Of a DNA stretch of 64,000 nucleotides, positions 16,313 to 25,595 are shown piece after piece. A program made the translations under genes and the position numbers. Location: contig NZ_JNZZ01000022.1 in NCBI RefSeq assembly GCF_000717645.1, forward strand, positions 47,415 to 111,414. The letters are read 5' to 3'. This DNA comes from Streptomyces californicus. GTDB lineage: Bacteria; Actinomycetota; Actinomycetes; Streptomycetales; Streptomycetaceae. Under the pieces are notes generated by a model that saw only the letters and a list, made by a program, of their open reading frames with translations, ran no database searches and had not been told where the DNA came from. Within the stretch, counting starts at the first letter, position 1. Each line of letters starts with the position of its first letter.

Positions 16313-18283
16313 ATGACGAAGCCATCCCTCCCCGAGCTCCTGCACGCCGCCGTGACCGCCGTCGGCGGTACGGAACGGCCCGGCCAGGTCACCATGGCCG
16401 AAGCCGTCGCCGAGGCCGTCGACGACCAATCCCATCTGCTCGTCCAGGCCGGCACCGGTACGGGCAAGTCGCTCGGCTACCTGGTGCCGGCCCTGGCGCA
16501 CGGGGAGCGGGTCGTCGTGGCCACGGCCACCCTGGCCCTCCAGCGGCAGCTCGTGGAGCGCGACCTGCCGCGCACGGTCGAGTCCCTGCATCCGCTGCTG
16601 CGCCGCCGGCCGCAGTTCGCCATGCTCAAGGGCCGGTCGAACTACCTCTGCCTGCACCGGCTCCACGAGGGTGTCCCGCAGGACGAGGAGGAGGGGCTGT
16701 TCGACCAGTTCGAGGCGGCGGCCCCGTCCAGCAAGCTGGGGCAGGACCTGCTGCGGCTGCGGGACTGGTCGGACGACACGGAGACGGGCGACCGGGACGA
16801 TCTGACGCCCGGCGTCTCGGACCGGGCGTGGGCGCAGGTCTCGGTCTCCTCGCGGGAGTGCCTGGGCGCGTCGAAGTGCGCGTACGGGGCCGAGTGCTTC
16901 GCCGAGGCGGCGCGCGAGCGGGCGAAGCTGGCGGACGTGGTCGTCACCAACCACGCGCTGCTCGCGATCGACGCCATCGAGGGCGCCCCGGTGCTCCCCT
17001 CCCACGAGGTCCTGATCGTCGACGAGGCCCATGAGCTGGTCTCCCGGGTCACCGGTGTCGCCACCGGCGAGCTGACCCCGGCCCAGGTCAACCGCGCGGT
17101 CCGCCGGGCGGCGAAGCTGGTGAACGAGAAGGCCGCCGACGCCCTGCTCACCGCGGCCGAGGGGTTCGAGCGGGTCATGGAGCTGGCGCTGCCCGGACGG
17201 CTCGAAGAGGTGCCCGAGGACCTGGGGTACGCGCTGATGGCGTTGCGCGACGCGGCGCGCACGGTGATCTCCGCGATCGGCGCCACCCGGGACAAGTCGG
17301 TGGAGGACGAGAACGCCGTCCGCAAGCAGGCCCTCGCCTCGGTCGAGTCGATCCACGGCGTCGCGGAGCGCATCACGCAGGGCTCCGAGTACGACGTCGT
17401 CTGGTACGAGCAGCACGACCGGTTCGGGGCCTCCGTCCGGGTCGCGCCGCTCTCCGTGTCGGGGCTGCTGCGCGAGAAGCTGTTCGCCGAGCGGTCGGTG
17501 GTGCTGACCTCGGCCACCCTCAAGCTGGGCGGCGACTTCAACGGGGTGGGCGCGTCGCTCGGGCTGGCCCCCGAGGGCACGGCGGGCGAGGACGTACCGC
17601 AGTGGAAGGGGCTGGACGTCGGCTCCCCGTTCGACTACCCGAAGCAGGGCATCCTCTACGTCGCCCGGCATCTGAACACCCCGGGCCGCGAGGGCTCCCG
17701 TACGGACATGCTGGACGAGCTGGCGGAGCTGGTGGAGGCGGCCGGCGGCCGCACGCTGGGGCTCTTCTCCTCGATGCGGGGCGCGAAGGCGGCGGCCGAG
17801 GAGCTGCGGGGCCGACTGGACAAGCCGATCCTCCTCCAGGGCGAGGAGACGCTCGGCGAACTGATCAAGAACTTCGCGGCCGATCCGGAGACCTGCCTCT
17901 TCGGCACCCTGTCCCTCTGGCAGGGGGTGGACGTCCCCGGGCCGAGCTGCCAGCTGGTGGTGATGGACCGGATCCCGTTCCCCCGGCCGGACGACCCGCT
18001 GATGAGCGCCCGGCAGAAGGCGGTCGAGGAGGCCGGTGGCAACGGCTTCATGGCGGTGGCGGCCACGCACGCGGCCCTGCTGATGGCCCAGGGAGCGGGC
18101 CGGCTGGTCCGCGCGACGGGTGACAAGGGCGTCGTCGCCGTGCTGGACCCCCGCCTCGCCAACGCGCGGTACGGCAGCTATCTGCGCGCCTCGCTGCCGG
18201 ACTTCTGGTACACCACCGACCGGAACCAGGCGCGCCGCTCCCTGGCAGCCATCGACGCCAAGGCGAAGGCGGACGGCGCGTAG
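16313..18283 (+). CDS. DinG/XPD-type iron-sulfur ATP-dependent DNA helicase
   Basis: Superfamily 2 helicase expected to unwind DNA 5'-3' in repair of damaged or R-loop-containing DNA. The 656-residue protein has Walker A AGTGTGKS at 46-53, DEAH at 237-240 and, between them, four cysteines (Cys113, Cys183, Cys189, Cys195) spaced as in the XPD/DinG Fe-S domain. The C-terminal helicase motifs are present: TSATLKLGGDF, LFSSMRGAKAA, GTLSLWQGVDVPG and QGAGRLVR. No N-terminal exonuclease domain is present. It is convergent with lexA and separated from it by a terminator-like hairpin. I see no SOS-type box in its short upstream region, so LexA control is not supported here. Confidence 0.93.
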   Translation: MTKPSLPELLHAAVTAVGGTERPGQVTMAEAVAEAVDDQSHLLVQAGTGTGKSLGYLVPALAHGERVVVATATLALQRQLVERDLPRTVESLHPLLRRRPQFAMLKGRSNYLCLHRLHEGVPQDEEEGLFDQFEAAAPSSKLGQDLLRLRDWSDDTETGDRDDLTPGVSDRAWAQVSVSSRECLGASKCAYGAECFAEAARERAKLADVVVTNHALLAIDAIEGAPVLPSHEVLIVDEAHELVSRVTGVATGELTPAQVNRAVRRAAKLVNEKAADALLTAAEGFERVMELALPGRLEEVPEDLGYALMALRDAARTVISAIGATRDKSVEDENAVRKQALASVESIHGVAERITQGSEYDVVWYEQHDRFGASVRVAPLSVSGLLREKLFAERSVVLTSATLKLGGDFNGVGASLGLAPEGTAGEDVPQWKGLDVGSPFDYPKQGILYVARHLNTPGREGSRTDMLDELAELVEAAGGRTLGLFSSMRGAKAAAEELRGRLDKPILLQGEETLGELIKNFAADPETCLFGTLSLWQGVDVPGPSCQLVVMDRIPFPRPDDPLMSARQKAVEEAGGNGFMAVAATHAALLMAQGAGRLVRATGDKGVVAVLDPRLANARYGSYLRASLPDFWYTTDRNQARRSLAAIDAKAKADGA

Positions 18284-18384
18284 GCCGGAGAGGGCGCGGG
18301 GCATTGAACACCGGGGCGGGAGAAGCCGAAGCCGCCCCGGGCGCGACGCAGCCCCGGGCCGTGACCGGGCCGGGGCATGACGAA

Positions 18385-18433
18385 GCCCCGGGACCGACGT
18401 CGTGCTGGACGTCCTAGGCAGAGATCCCGGGGC
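18385..18433. terminator. Candidate bidirectional terminator between helicase and lexA
   Basis: GCCCCGGGA at 18385-18393 pairs with TCCCGGGGC at 18425-18433, and an inner GGAC/GTCC pair shortens the loop. It lies between two convergent genes, about 25 bases from the lexA stop. Other GC-rich pairings are possible in this stretch, so the exact structure is uncertain. Confidence 0.55.
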
Positions 18434-18457
18434 CGGAAGCCGTGACCGACGCTCTCC

Positions 18458-19255
18458 TCAGACCCGCCGCAGCACGGCGACCACCTTGCCGAGGATGGTC
18501 GCCTCGTCGCCGGGGATCGGCTGGTACGCGGCGTTGTGCGGGAGCAGCCACACGTGGCCGTCCTCCCGGCGGAAGCGCTTGACCGTCGCCTCGCCGTCGA
18601 GCATGGCGGCGACGATGTCCCCGTTCTCCGCGACGGGCTGGCGGCGGACGGTGACCCAGTCGCCGTCGCAGATCGCGGCCTCGATCATCGAGTCGCCGAC
18701 GACCTTCAGCACGAACAGCTCACCGTCGCCGACGAGCTGGCGGGGGAGGGGGAAGACGTCCTCGACGGACTCCTCGGCGAGGATCGGGCCACCGGCCGCG
18801 ATCCGGCCCACCAGCGGCACGTAGGACGCGGCGGGCTTGCCCGTGGTGTCGGTGGGCTGGGTGCTGGGCTGGTCCGATCCGCGCACCTCGTAGGCGCGGG
18901 GCCGGTGCGGATCCCGGCGGAGGAAGCCCTTGCGCTCCAGGGCCATCAGCTGGTGGGCGACGGACGAGGTGCTGGACAGGCCCACCGCCTGACCGATCTC
19001 CCGCATGGAAGGCGGGTATCCCCGCCGCTGCACGGAGTCGCGGATGACCTCGATGACCCGCCGCTGCCGGTCGGTGAGCCCGGAGCTGTCCGCCCGGATG
19101 CCCGGGGGCCTGCCGGGCATGGAGCGCCCGGAGCGTGCGGGATCGGGCCCGTCGGCGTTCGTGAGTGCGTCGTTCATGGCATGCACCGGCTCAAGTCGGC
19201 TCTGGGAGCGGTGGTCCCGGGCGGTGATGGTGGCGCTGTCTGCGGTGGTGGTCAC
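18458..19255 (-). CDS. lexA: SOS repressor LexA
   Basis: Represses DNA-damage genes and is inactivated by RecA-stimulated self-cleavage. The 265-residue protein has a 55-residue disordered N-terminal extension, the LexA winged-helix domain about 59-125 ([11 protein letters not shown] ... [23 protein letters not shown]), the cleavage site Ala154-Gly155 (RIAAGGPI), and the catalytic Ser189 (VGDSM) and Lys226 (EATVKRF). The GTG at 19255 follows GAGAGGGG; a later Met27 start would also retain all domains. An SOS-like box about 60 bp upstream suggests autoregulation. It lies convergent to the helicase and divergent from nrdR, as I recall in other Streptomyces. Confidence 0.97.
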   Translation of the reverse strand: MTTTADSATITARDHRSQSRLEPVHAMNDALTNADGPDPARSGRSMPGRPPGIRADSSGLTDRQRRVIEVIRDSVQRRGYPPSMREIGQAVGLSSTSSVAHQLMALERKGFLRRDPHRPRAYEVRGSDQPSTQPTDTTGKPAASYVPLVGRIAAGGPILAEESVEDVFPLPRQLVGDGELFVLKVVGDSMIEAAICDGDWVTVRRQPVAENGDIVAAMLDGEATVKRFRREDGHVWLLPHNAAYQPIPGDEATILGKVVAVLRRV

Positions 19256-19316
19256 GTCGGCCCCTCTCGAATGTTCTCCCTAGCTGGACAACGGTAGTAG
19301 CTTTCGAAAGGTTGCG

Positions 19317-19332
19317 CCAAACACACGTTCGA
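19317..19332 (-). promoter_or_regulatory. LexA-binding SOS-like box upstream of lexA
   Basis: On the minus strand this reads TCGAACGTGTGTTTGG. It matches the actinobacterial/Gram-positive consensus CGAAC-N4-GTTCG at the whole left half and at the first three bases (GTT) of the right half. It lies 62 bases upstream of the lexA start, which fits autoregulation. A separate palindrome CTTTCGAAAG at 19301-19310 lies between the box and the start codon. Confidence 0.7.
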
Positions 19333-19553
19333 GTGAAAAACGAAAAAAGGGGTGCCGTGGCGGTGGTGAGGGGTGTATGAGCGACACAGGCGCGGGCCCC
19401 TCCGGCCGGCCACGCGCCGGTGCCCCGGCGACTCGGCGGCCCCGCGTCTCCCGTACCCTCTTCTCTGGCCCGGAGCCCCGGCGGGCAGGCCCCGCAGCGA
19501 CCTCTCCGTGAGGTCCGGCGCGCGACACGCGCTAGGGCCCAAAATCCGACTCA

Positions 19554-19569
19554 ACCCTAGATCTAGTGG
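19554..19569. promoter_or_regulatory. NrdR box upstream of nrdR-nrdJ
   Basis: The 16-base site contains the ten-base palindrome CTAGATCTAG flanked by partly symmetric bases and resembles the NrdR-box core (ACACTATATCTAGTGT type). It lies about 145 bp upstream of the nrdR start. NrdR-regulated promoters usually have two boxes. A weaker candidate starts at 19526 (ACACGCGCTAGGGCCC), about 28 bp away centre to centre. Confidence 0.7.
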
Positions 19570-19712
19570 TTGGATTGCTCCGGTCGCCCAGAAGTTGTGG
19601 TCTCGGTTCATTCGCGCCGTGAGCATCGCCTATGCTGGGGACTGCTTCCAGCGGCCCGGGAACGGGCCTGACGAGGCTATTCAGTCGTGCGTGTGAAGGA
19701 GGGTTGGGAGCC

Positions 19713-20225
19713 ATGCACTGCCCCTTCTGCAGGCACCCCGACAGCAGGGTCGTCGACAGTCGCACCACCGACGACGGGACCTCGATCCGTCGCCGCCGGC
19801 AGTGCCCCGACTGCTCCCGCCGTTTCACCACGGTGGAGACCTGTTCGCTGATGGTGGTCAAGCGCAGCGGCGTGACCGAGCCCTTCAGCCGCACCAAGGT
19901 CATCTCCGGCGTCCGCAAGGCATGCCAGGGACGGCCCGTCACCGAGGACGCCCTCGCCAAACTCGGCCAGCGGGTCGAGGAGGCGGTGCGCGCCACCGGC
20001 AGCGCCGAGCTGACCACCCACGACGTGGGACTGGCCATCCTCGGACCCCTGCAGGAACTCGACGTCGTCGCGTACCTGCGCTTCGCGTCCGTCTACCGGG
20101 CGTTCGATTCCCTGGAGGACTTCGAGACCGCCATCGTGGAACTGCGCGCGCAGCGCCCTTCCACGGAGGACCTCGGGAGCGGCGGGACCCCCGAGGTTCC
20201 CGCGCCCGCCATCGCCGCCGACTGA
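19713..20225 (+). CDS. nrdR: Transcriptional repressor NrdR
   Basis: ATP/dATP-sensing repressor of ribonucleotide reductase genes. The 170-residue protein has an N-terminal zinc ribbon with Cys3, Cys6, Cys31 and Cys34, the [17 protein letters not shown] block, and an ATP-cone domain about 46-136 ([24 protein letters not shown]). The last 25 residues are a variable tail. The ATG at 19713 follows GGAGGG; a longer in-frame start at 19632 would add 27 unconserved residues before the zinc ribbon, which must be near the N-terminus. It is 175 bp upstream of nrdJ on the same strand, as in other Streptomyces, and an NrdR box precedes it, indicating autoregulation of the pair. Confidence 0.97.
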   Translation: MHCPFCRHPDSRVVDSRTTDDGTSIRRRRQCPDCSRRFTTVETCSLMVVKRSGVTEPFSRTKVISGVRKACQGRPVTEDALAKLGQRVEEAVRATGSAELTTHDVGLAILGPLQELDVVAYLRFASVYRAFDSLEDFETAIVELRAQRPSTEDLGSGGTPEVPAPAIAAD

Positions 20226-20400
20226 AGCGGCACCCCGCCCGGGACGCCCGCGCCCGCAGACACCGTGCTGCGGACCGGCGACGGGGCGGCACGAGATGTG
20301 CTTCCGGCTGCCCAGCGCGGCGTCCGGAGCATCGGACACACATTGTGCCTGGGAAGATCTGGGCACTTCAGGGCGTTTTCGCCCACATATGGGAGGCGGC

Positions 20401-23295
20401 ATGACAGAGACGGCGAGCGGCCCGGCACGAGGTTCCCGCACCAAGGGCGCCAAGGCGAGCAAGGGTCTGCGTATCGAGCGCATCCACACCACCCCCGGCG
20501 TGCACCCGTACGACGAGGTGTCGTGGGAGCGCCGTGACGTCGTCATGACCAACTGGCGCGACGGCTCGATCAACTTCGAGCAGCGTGGCGTCGAGTTCCC
20601 CGACTTCTGGTCGGTGAACGCGGTCAACATCGTCACCAGCAAGTACTTCCGCGGCGCCGTCGGCACGCCGCAGCGCGAGACCGGTCTCAAGCAGCTGATC
20701 GACCGGATCGTGAAGACGTACCGGAAGGCCGGCGAGGACAACGGCTACTTCGCCTCTCCCGCGGACGCCGAGATCTTCGAGCACGAGCTGGCCCACGCCC
20801 TCCTGCACCAGGTCTTCAGCTTCAACTCCCCGGTCTGGTTCAACGTCGGCACGCCCCAGCCGCAGCAGGTCTCCGCCTGCTTCATCCTGGCCGTCGACGA
20901 CTCCATGGAGTCGATCCTCGACTGGTACAAGGAAGAGGGGATGATCTTCAAGGGCGGCTCCGGCGCCGGTCTGAACCTCTCCCGCATCCGCTCCTCCAAG
21001 GAACTGCTCTCCTCCGGCGGCAACGCCTCGGGACCGGTCTCGTTCATGCGCGGCGCCGACGCGTCCGCCGGAACGATCAAGTCGGGCGGCGCCACCCGCC
21101 GTGCGGCCAAGATGGTCATCCTCGACGTCGACCACCCCGACATCGAGAACTTCATCGAGACCAAGGTGAAGGAGGAGGAGAAGATCCGCGCCCTGCGCGA
21201 CGCGGGCTTCGACATGGACCTGGGCGGCGACGACATCACGTCCGTCCAGTACCAGAACGCCAACAACTCGGTCCGGGTGAACGACGAGTTCATGAAGGCC
21301 GTCGAGGCCGGCGGCAAGTTCGGGCTGCGCGCCCGGATGACCGGCGACGTCATCGAAGAGGTCGAGGCCAAGTCCCTCTTCCGCAAGATGGCCGAGGCCG
21401 CCTGGGCCTGCGCCGACCCCGGCATCCAGTACGACGACACCATCAACGCCTGGCACACCTGCCCGGAGTCCGGCCGGATCAACGGCTCGAACCCGTGCAG
21501 CGAGTACATGCACCTGGACAACACCTCGTGTAACCTCGCCTCGCTGAACCTGATGAAGTTCCTCAAGGACGACGGCCTGGGCAACCAGTCCTTCGAGTCC
21601 GAGCGCTTCTCCAAGGTCGTCGAGCTGGTCATCACCGCGATGGACATCTCGATCTGCTTCGCGGACTTCCCCACGCAGAAGATCGGCGAGAACACCCGCG
21701 CCTTCCGCCAGCTGGGCATCGGCTACGCCAACCTCGGCGCCCTCCTGATGGCGACCGGCCACGCGTACGACAGCGACGGCGGCCGCGCGCTCGCCGGTGC
21801 CATCACCTCGCTGATGACCGGCACCTCCTACAAGCGCTCCGCCGAGCTGGCCGCGGTCGTCGGCCCGTACGACGGCTACGCCCGCAACGCCGAGCCGCAC
21901 CAGCGCGTCATGAAGCAGCACGCCGACGCCAACGCCAAGGCCGTCCACATCGACGACCTGGACTCCCCGGTCTGGGCCGCCGCGACGGAGGCCTGGCAGG
22001 ACGTGATCCGGCTCGGCGCGAAGAACGGCTTCCGCAACGCGCAGGCATCGGTCATCGCGCCCACCGGCACCATCGGTCTCGCGATGTCCTGCGACACCAC
22101 CGGCCTGGAGCCCGACCTCGCCCTGGTCAAGTTCAAGAAGCTGGTCGGCGGCGGCTCGATGCAGATCGTCAACGGCACGGTGCCGCAGGCGCTGCGCCGC
22201 CTCGGCTACCAGCCCGAGCAGATCGAGGCGATCGTCGCCCACATCGCCGAGAACGGCAACGTGGTCGACGCCCCCGGCCTGAAGACCGAGCACTACGAGG
22301 TCTTCGACTGCGCCATGGGCGAGCGCTCCATCTCCGCGATGGGCCACGTCCGGATGATGGCGGCCATCCAGCCGTGGATCTCCGGCGCGCTCTCCAAGAC
22401 GGTGAACCTCCCCGAGACGGCCACCGTCGAGGACGTCGAGGAGGTCTACTTCGAGGCGTGGAAGATGGGCGTCAAGGCGCTCGCGATCTACCGCGACAAC
22501 TGCAAGGTCGGCCAGCCCCTCTCCGCCAAGACCAAGGAGAAGGAGAAGGAAGAGGTCACCGCGAAGGCCGAGGAGACCATCCGCGAGGCGGTCGAGAAGG
22601 TCGTCGAGTACCGCCCGGTCCGCAAGCGCCTCCCCAAGGGCCGTCCCGGCATCACCACCTCCTTCACGGTGGGCGGCGCCGAGGGCTACATGACCGCCAA
22701 CTCCTACCCGGACGACGGTCTCGGCGAGGTCTTCCTGAAGATGTCCAAGCAGGGCTCGACCCTCGCGGGCATGATGGACGCCTTCTCCATCGCCGTCTCG
22801 GTGGGCCTGCAGTACGGCGTCCCGCTGGAGACGTACGTCTCGAAGTTCACCAACATGCGCTTCGAGCCGGCCGGCATGACGGACGACCCGGACGTGCGGA
22901 TGGCGCAGTCGATCGTCGACTACATCTTCCGCCGCCTGGCGCTCGACTTCCTGCCCTTCGAGACCCGCTCCGCCCTCGGCATCCACTCCGCCGAGGAGCG
23001 CCAGCGCCACCTGGACACCGGCAGCTACGAGCCCGTGTTCGAGGCGGAGGAGATGGACACGGACGGGCTTGCCCAGTCGGCCCCGGTCCACGCCGAGCCC
23101 CTGAAGGCGGTCCCGGCCCCCGCCGAGCCCGCGAAGGCGGCGCCGAAGACCGCGCACACCTCGGCCGAACTGGTCGAGATGCAGCTCGGCATCAGCGCCG
23201 ACGCCCCGCTCTGCTTCTCCTGCGGGACCAAGATGCAGCGCGCGGGATCCTGCTACATCTGCGAGGGCTGCGGCTCGACCAGCGGCTGCAGCTGA
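20401..23295 (+). CDS. nrdJ: Class II (adenosylcobalamin-dependent) ribonucleotide reductase NrdJ
   Basis: Reduces ribonucleotides to deoxyribonucleotides using adenosylcobalamin to make the thiyl radical; works with or without oxygen. The 964-residue protein has the RNR barrel markers SPVWFNVG, ACFILAVDDSMESIL, GGSGAGLNLS and NPCSEY, followed by SCNLASLNL. Near residue 710-745 a Lys/Glu-rich linker leads to a second conserved part with TSFTVGGAEGYM. The C-terminus carries paired cysteines (CFSCGTKM ... CYICEGCGS) expected to act as a redox or zinc tail. The ATG at 20401 follows GGGAGG. The gene is linked to nrdR. The first 20-odd residues are basic and variable. Confidence 0.97.
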   Translation: MTETASGPARGSRTKGAKASKGLRIERIHTTPGVHPYDEVSWERRDVVMTNWRDGSINFEQRGVEFPDFWSVNAVNIVTSKYFRGAVGTPQRETGLKQLIDRIVKTYRKAGEDNGYFASPADAEIFEHELAHALLHQVFSFNSPVWFNVGTPQPQQVSACFILAVDDSMESILDWYKEEGMIFKGGSGAGLNLSRIRSSKELLSSGGNASGPVSFMRGADASAGTIKSGGATRRAAKMVILDVDHPDIENFIETKVKEEEKIRALRDAGFDMDLGGDDITSVQYQNANNSVRVNDEFMKAVEAGGKFGLRARMTGDVIEEVEAKSLFRKMAEAAWACADPGIQYDDTINAWHTCPESGRINGSNPCSEYMHLDNTSCNLASLNLMKFLKDDGLGNQSFESERFSKVVELVITAMDISICFADFPTQKIGENTRAFRQLGIGYANLGALLMATGHAYDSDGGRALAGAITSLMTGTSYKRSAELAAVVGPYDGYARNAEPHQRVMKQHADANAKAVHIDDLDSPVWAAATEAWQDVIRLGAKNGFRNAQASVIAPTGTIGLAMSCDTTGLEPDLALVKFKKLVGGGSMQIVNGTVPQALRRLGYQPEQIEAIVAHIAENGNVVDAPGLKTEHYEVFDCAMGERSISAMGHVRMMAAIQPWISGALSKTVNLPETATVEDVEEVYFEAWKMGVKALAIYRDNCKVGQPLSAKTKEKEKEEVTAKAEETIREAVEKVVEYRPVRKRLPKGRPGITTSFTVGGAEGYMTANSYPDDGLGEVFLKMSKQGSTLAGMMDAFSIAVSVGLQYGVPLETYVSKFTNMRFEPAGMTDDPDVRMAQSIVDYIFRRLALDFLPFETRSALGIHSAEERQRHLDTGSYEPVFEAEEMDTDGLAQSAPVHAEPLKAVPAPAEPAKAAPKTAHTSAELVEMQLGISADAPLCFSCGTKMQRAGSCYICEGCGSTSGCS

Positions 23296-23343
23296 CCCGA
23301 GCGGAACCGCGCGCACCGCGTGACGCGTAGCTGACGTGGGTCA

Positions 23344-23376
23344 CGAAGGGGACCGGCCACCGGCCGGTCCCCTTCG
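23344..23376. terminator. Perfect 15-bp hairpin terminator between nrdJ and the TerD-like gene
   Basis: Arms 23344-23358 and 23362-23376 are perfectly complementary with a three-base loop ACC. It lies between convergent genes, 48 bases after the nrdJ stop and 35 bases before the end of the minus-strand gene, so it can serve both directions. Confidence 0.9.
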
Positions 23377-23411
23377 GCGTACCGCCCCGGGTTGTCCGGA
23401 ACTGGCCGATG

Positions 23412-23948
23412 TCACCCCGCGGCGGCCAGACGTCCCATCTCCGCGGCGAACGCGTCGGGCTCACCGTCGAAACCGCGGACGACCGAGCGGAACCCCCAGA
23501 GCCCCGACCCGTCACGGGTGAACTCCCCGACGATCGCGGCGGTCGCCCCGGCCACGCCGGAGAAGTCGTTCTCGGCCAGCTTCGTGTAGCCCTCCGCGAT
23601 CTCCATCGCCGTACTCCCTATGTCGCCGAAGGCCTTGCGGCCGTCGCGCTGCTGGATGGCGACGCCGACCACCACCCGCCCGTACCGCTCCGCCAGCCGG
23701 TACAGCTCGATGGTCATGACCTCGTCGAAACCGAAACCCTGCCCGGTACGGCTGTCCCGGTTCAGCGCGATGGTGCCGTCGGGCGAGCGGCTGTCGAAAT
23801 GCACCAGGTAGGCGGGGTCGCCGTACTGCTGGTCGGCCGGATAGGTGGCCGCGATGATGTCGAGGTCGTTGGCGGCCGCCCCGTGCGGGCTCGGGTCCCA
23901 TTTGACCCGTACCTCGACCTTCTCGATGTCCTTGTTCGGAGTGCTCAA
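23412..23948 (-). CDS. TerD-family stress/calcium-binding protein
   Basis: A 178-residue protein of the TerD/TerE group, beta-rich cytoplasmic proteins linked to stress and tellurite responses and known to bind calcium. Visible family features are KVEVRVKWDPSP near the N-terminus, the acidic NDLDIIAATY segment, the HFDSRSPDGTIAL stretch with acidic residues, and GVAIQQRD. I chose the TTG at 23948 because GGGAGGGGAG precedes it at good spacing; a GTG at 23999 would add 17 unconserved residues. There is no surrounding ter operon (no TerC, TerB or ATP-grasp gene), so its role is unclear. It is convergent with nrdJ. Confidence 0.8.
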   Translation of the reverse strand: MSTPNKDIEKVEVRVKWDPSPHGAAANDLDIIAATYPADQQYGDPAYLVHFDSRSPDGTIALNRDSRTGQGFGFDEVMTIELYRLAERYGRVVVGVAIQQRDGRKAFGDIGSTAMEIAEGYTKLAENDFSGVAGATAAIVGEFTRDGSGLWGFRSVVRGFDGEPDAFAAEMGRLAAAG

Positions 23949-24209
23949 GGGACTCCCCTCCCGGCCGACGGCCCGCGGGCCGTGCTCATCACCCGACACA
24001 CGATCACCCGATCATGTACGGAACCGGCCGCGGAACCAACTGCCCGGTTCCGGGACGGCACATTCGGGCCATTCGGCGGCCGGGCGGCCCGGTAGCCCGG
24101 TCGACGCCCGTGCCCGGGAACACGGCCTCGCCCGCCTCCCCGTTACCGCACCGCGGCCCCGGCCGGGGTCCGCTTCCCGGGACCGTGACGCGTGCCACCT
24201 TCGGCCCCG

Positions 24210-24215
24210 TACGAT
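24210..24215 (+). promoter_or_regulatory. -10-like TACGAT giving a leaderless start
   Basis: TACGAT ends six bases before the GTG at 24222. GTGACG at 24185-24190 could be the -35 with a 19-base spacer. No Shine-Dalgarno sequence is present between -10 and start codon. Confidence 0.5.
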
Positions 24216-24221
24216 GGCGCG

Positions 24222-24833
24222 GTGCTGGTGAAGTGGATTCGCTGTTCCGTGGTGGACCGTCGCGGTTTCGAACGGGGGCAGCGGGAGTGGGCGGGGCTGG
24301 TCGGTGAGCCGGGATTCCGGGGGCAGAGCGGCGGATGGAGCCGAACGCGCCCCGGCGTCGCCCACATCTTCGCGTTCTGGGACAACCGCGTGTTCTACGA
24401 CTCCTTCATGGCCCGCGGCCACGACCGGATGGCGGCGGGGCAGTCGGACATGTTCCGCGACATGCGGGTCACGCTCTTCGAGCGCAGCTTCGACGTGAAG
24501 ACGGGGTTCGAACCGCATTTCACCGGGGCGGACGTCGCCCGGGTCGCGCACAGCCGGGTCCACGAGGAGCGCGCCGAGCACTTCGTCCTGATGCAGCGGC
24601 AGGTGTGGAACCCCGCCATGGCCGGCTCGCCCGGCATGCTGCGCGGGGTGTTCGCACAGGCCCCGGGCAGCGAGTTCCTGACCCTGTCCCTGTGGCAGTC
24701 GAACGCGGAACGCGGCAAGTACCGCGCGGCGGGGGCCGAGCGGCTCGCCGCCCGGGCGCAGACCGAGACCGACGTGATCGAGCTGACGGGCGACGTCGTG
24801 GACCTGGAACCGTCCTGGACGGTCACGGCCTGA
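24222..24833 (+). CDS. DUF4937 (YdbC-like) protein
   Basis: A 203-residue protein. The first half starts LVKWIRCSV and has the Trp/Phe-rich pattern of DUF4937/YdbC proteins, a ferredoxin-like alpha/beta fold distantly related to antibiotic-biosynthesis monooxygenases (GWSRTRPGVAHIFAFWDNR, FYDSFMARGHD). The second half repeats a similar fold pattern (HFVLMQRQVWNPAMAGSPGMLRGVF ... FLTLSLWQSNAERGKYR), suggesting an internal duplication. No catalytic function is established for the family as far as I know. I chose GTG 24222 because a -10-like TACGAT ends six bases upstream; GTG 24192 would add ten residues. The next gene begins about 100 bp downstream with its own -10-like element. Confidence 0.75.
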   Translation: MLVKWIRCSVVDRRGFERGQREWAGLVGEPGFRGQSGGWSRTRPGVAHIFAFWDNRVFYDSFMARGHDRMAAGQSDMFRDMRVTLFERSFDVKTGFEPHFTGADVARVAHSRVHEERAEHFVLMQRQVWNPAMAGSPGMLRGVFAQAPGSEFLTLSLWQSNAERGKYRAAGAERLAARAQTETDVIELTGDVVDLEPSWTVTA

Positions 24834-24922
24834 CCGGCAGATCTGTAGACCTGTAGACCGGTGGGCACCGCTCGGCGGGGAGCCCCGGCCCGGCCGACGG
24901 GCGGCGGTATGACAAGAGGCCC

Positions 24923-24928
24923 TAGGCT
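24923..24928 (+). promoter_or_regulatory. -10-like TAGGCT before the histidine phosphatase gene
   Basis: TAGGCT ends seven bases before the ATG at 24936, with no ribosome site in between, so the mRNA is probably leaderless. Confidence 0.5.
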
Positions 24929-24935
24929 CGGGTCC

Positions 24936-25595
24936 ATGGCACGACCTCAGCGCATCGTCCTCGTCCGGCACGGCGAGTCCGAGGGCAACGCCGACGACAC
25001 GGTGTACGAGCGGGAGCCCGACCACGCGCTCCGGCTCACCCCCACCGGTCTGCGGCAGGCCCGGGAGACCGGGGAGGAGCTGCGCAAGACGTTCGGCGAC
25101 GAGCGGGTGAGCGTCTACATCTCCCCGTACCGCCGCACCCACGAGACGTTCCGGGCCTTCGACCTCGACCCCGACCGCGTCCGGGTGCGCGAGGAGCCCC
25201 GGCTGCGCGAGCAGGACTGGGGCAACTGGCAGGACCGGGACGACGTACGGCTGCAGAAGGCGTACCGCGACGCCTACGGCCACTTCTTCTACCGGTTCGC
25301 CCAGGGGGAGTCCGGCGCCGACGTCTACGACCGGGTCGGGGCGTTCCTGGAGAGCCTGCACCGGAGCTTCGAGGAGCCGGACTCCCCGGAGAACGTCCTG
25401 CTGGTCACCCACGGGCTGACCATGCGTCTCTTCTGCATGCGCTGGTTCCACTGGTCGGTCGCGGAGTTCGAGTCGCTGTCCAACCCGGGCAACGGCGAGA
25501 CGCGCACCCTGCTGCTGGGCGAGAACGGCCGCTACACCATCGACCGCCCCTTCCAGCGCTGGCGGACCCCCGAGCCGTACGGCCGCACCGGATAG
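24936..25595 (+). CDS. Histidine phosphatase (phosphoglycerate-mutase-like) family protein
   Basis: A 219-residue branch-1 histidine phosphatase. The phosphohistidine motif LVRHGESEGN has Arg11 and His12. A second Arg lies in YISPYRRTHETF, the acid is expected near LREQDWGNWQ, and the second catalytic His is in LLVTHGLTMRLF. The extended middle part (HFFYRFAQGESGADVYDR) is typical of bacterial phosphatases rather than true phosphoglycerate mutase, so the substrate is unknown. It starts at an ATG seven bases after TAGGCT. It is followed after 12 bp by the ADP-ribosylglycohydrolase gene, whose -10-like element overlaps this gene's stop codon, so the two may be transcribed both together and separately. 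Confidence 0.88.
   Translation: MARPQRIVLVRHGESEGNADDTVYEREPDHALRLTPTGLRQARETGEELRKTFGDERVSVYISPYRRTHETFRAFDLDPDRVRVREEPRLREQDWGNWQDRDDVRLQKAYRDAYGHFFYRFAQGESGADVYDRVGAFLESLHRSFEEPDSPENVLLVTHGLTMRLFCMRWFHWSVAEFESLSNPGNGETRTLLLGENGRYTIDRPFQRWRTPEPYGRTG

Noticed and set aside
16297..16313. SOS box in front of the DinG-type helicase
   Set aside because: The 38 bp upstream contain no CGAAC-N4-GTTCG-like sequence.
20265..20400. B12 riboswitch in front of the cobalamin-dependent nrdJ
   Set aside because: I looked for the conserved cobalamin riboswitch core in the 175 bp between nrdR and nrdJ and in the nrdR leader and did not find it.
23412..23948. TerD-like gene as part of a ter operon or mobile island
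   Set aside because: There are no ter partner genes and the base composition is like the neighbours. It is a single core gene next to nrdJ.
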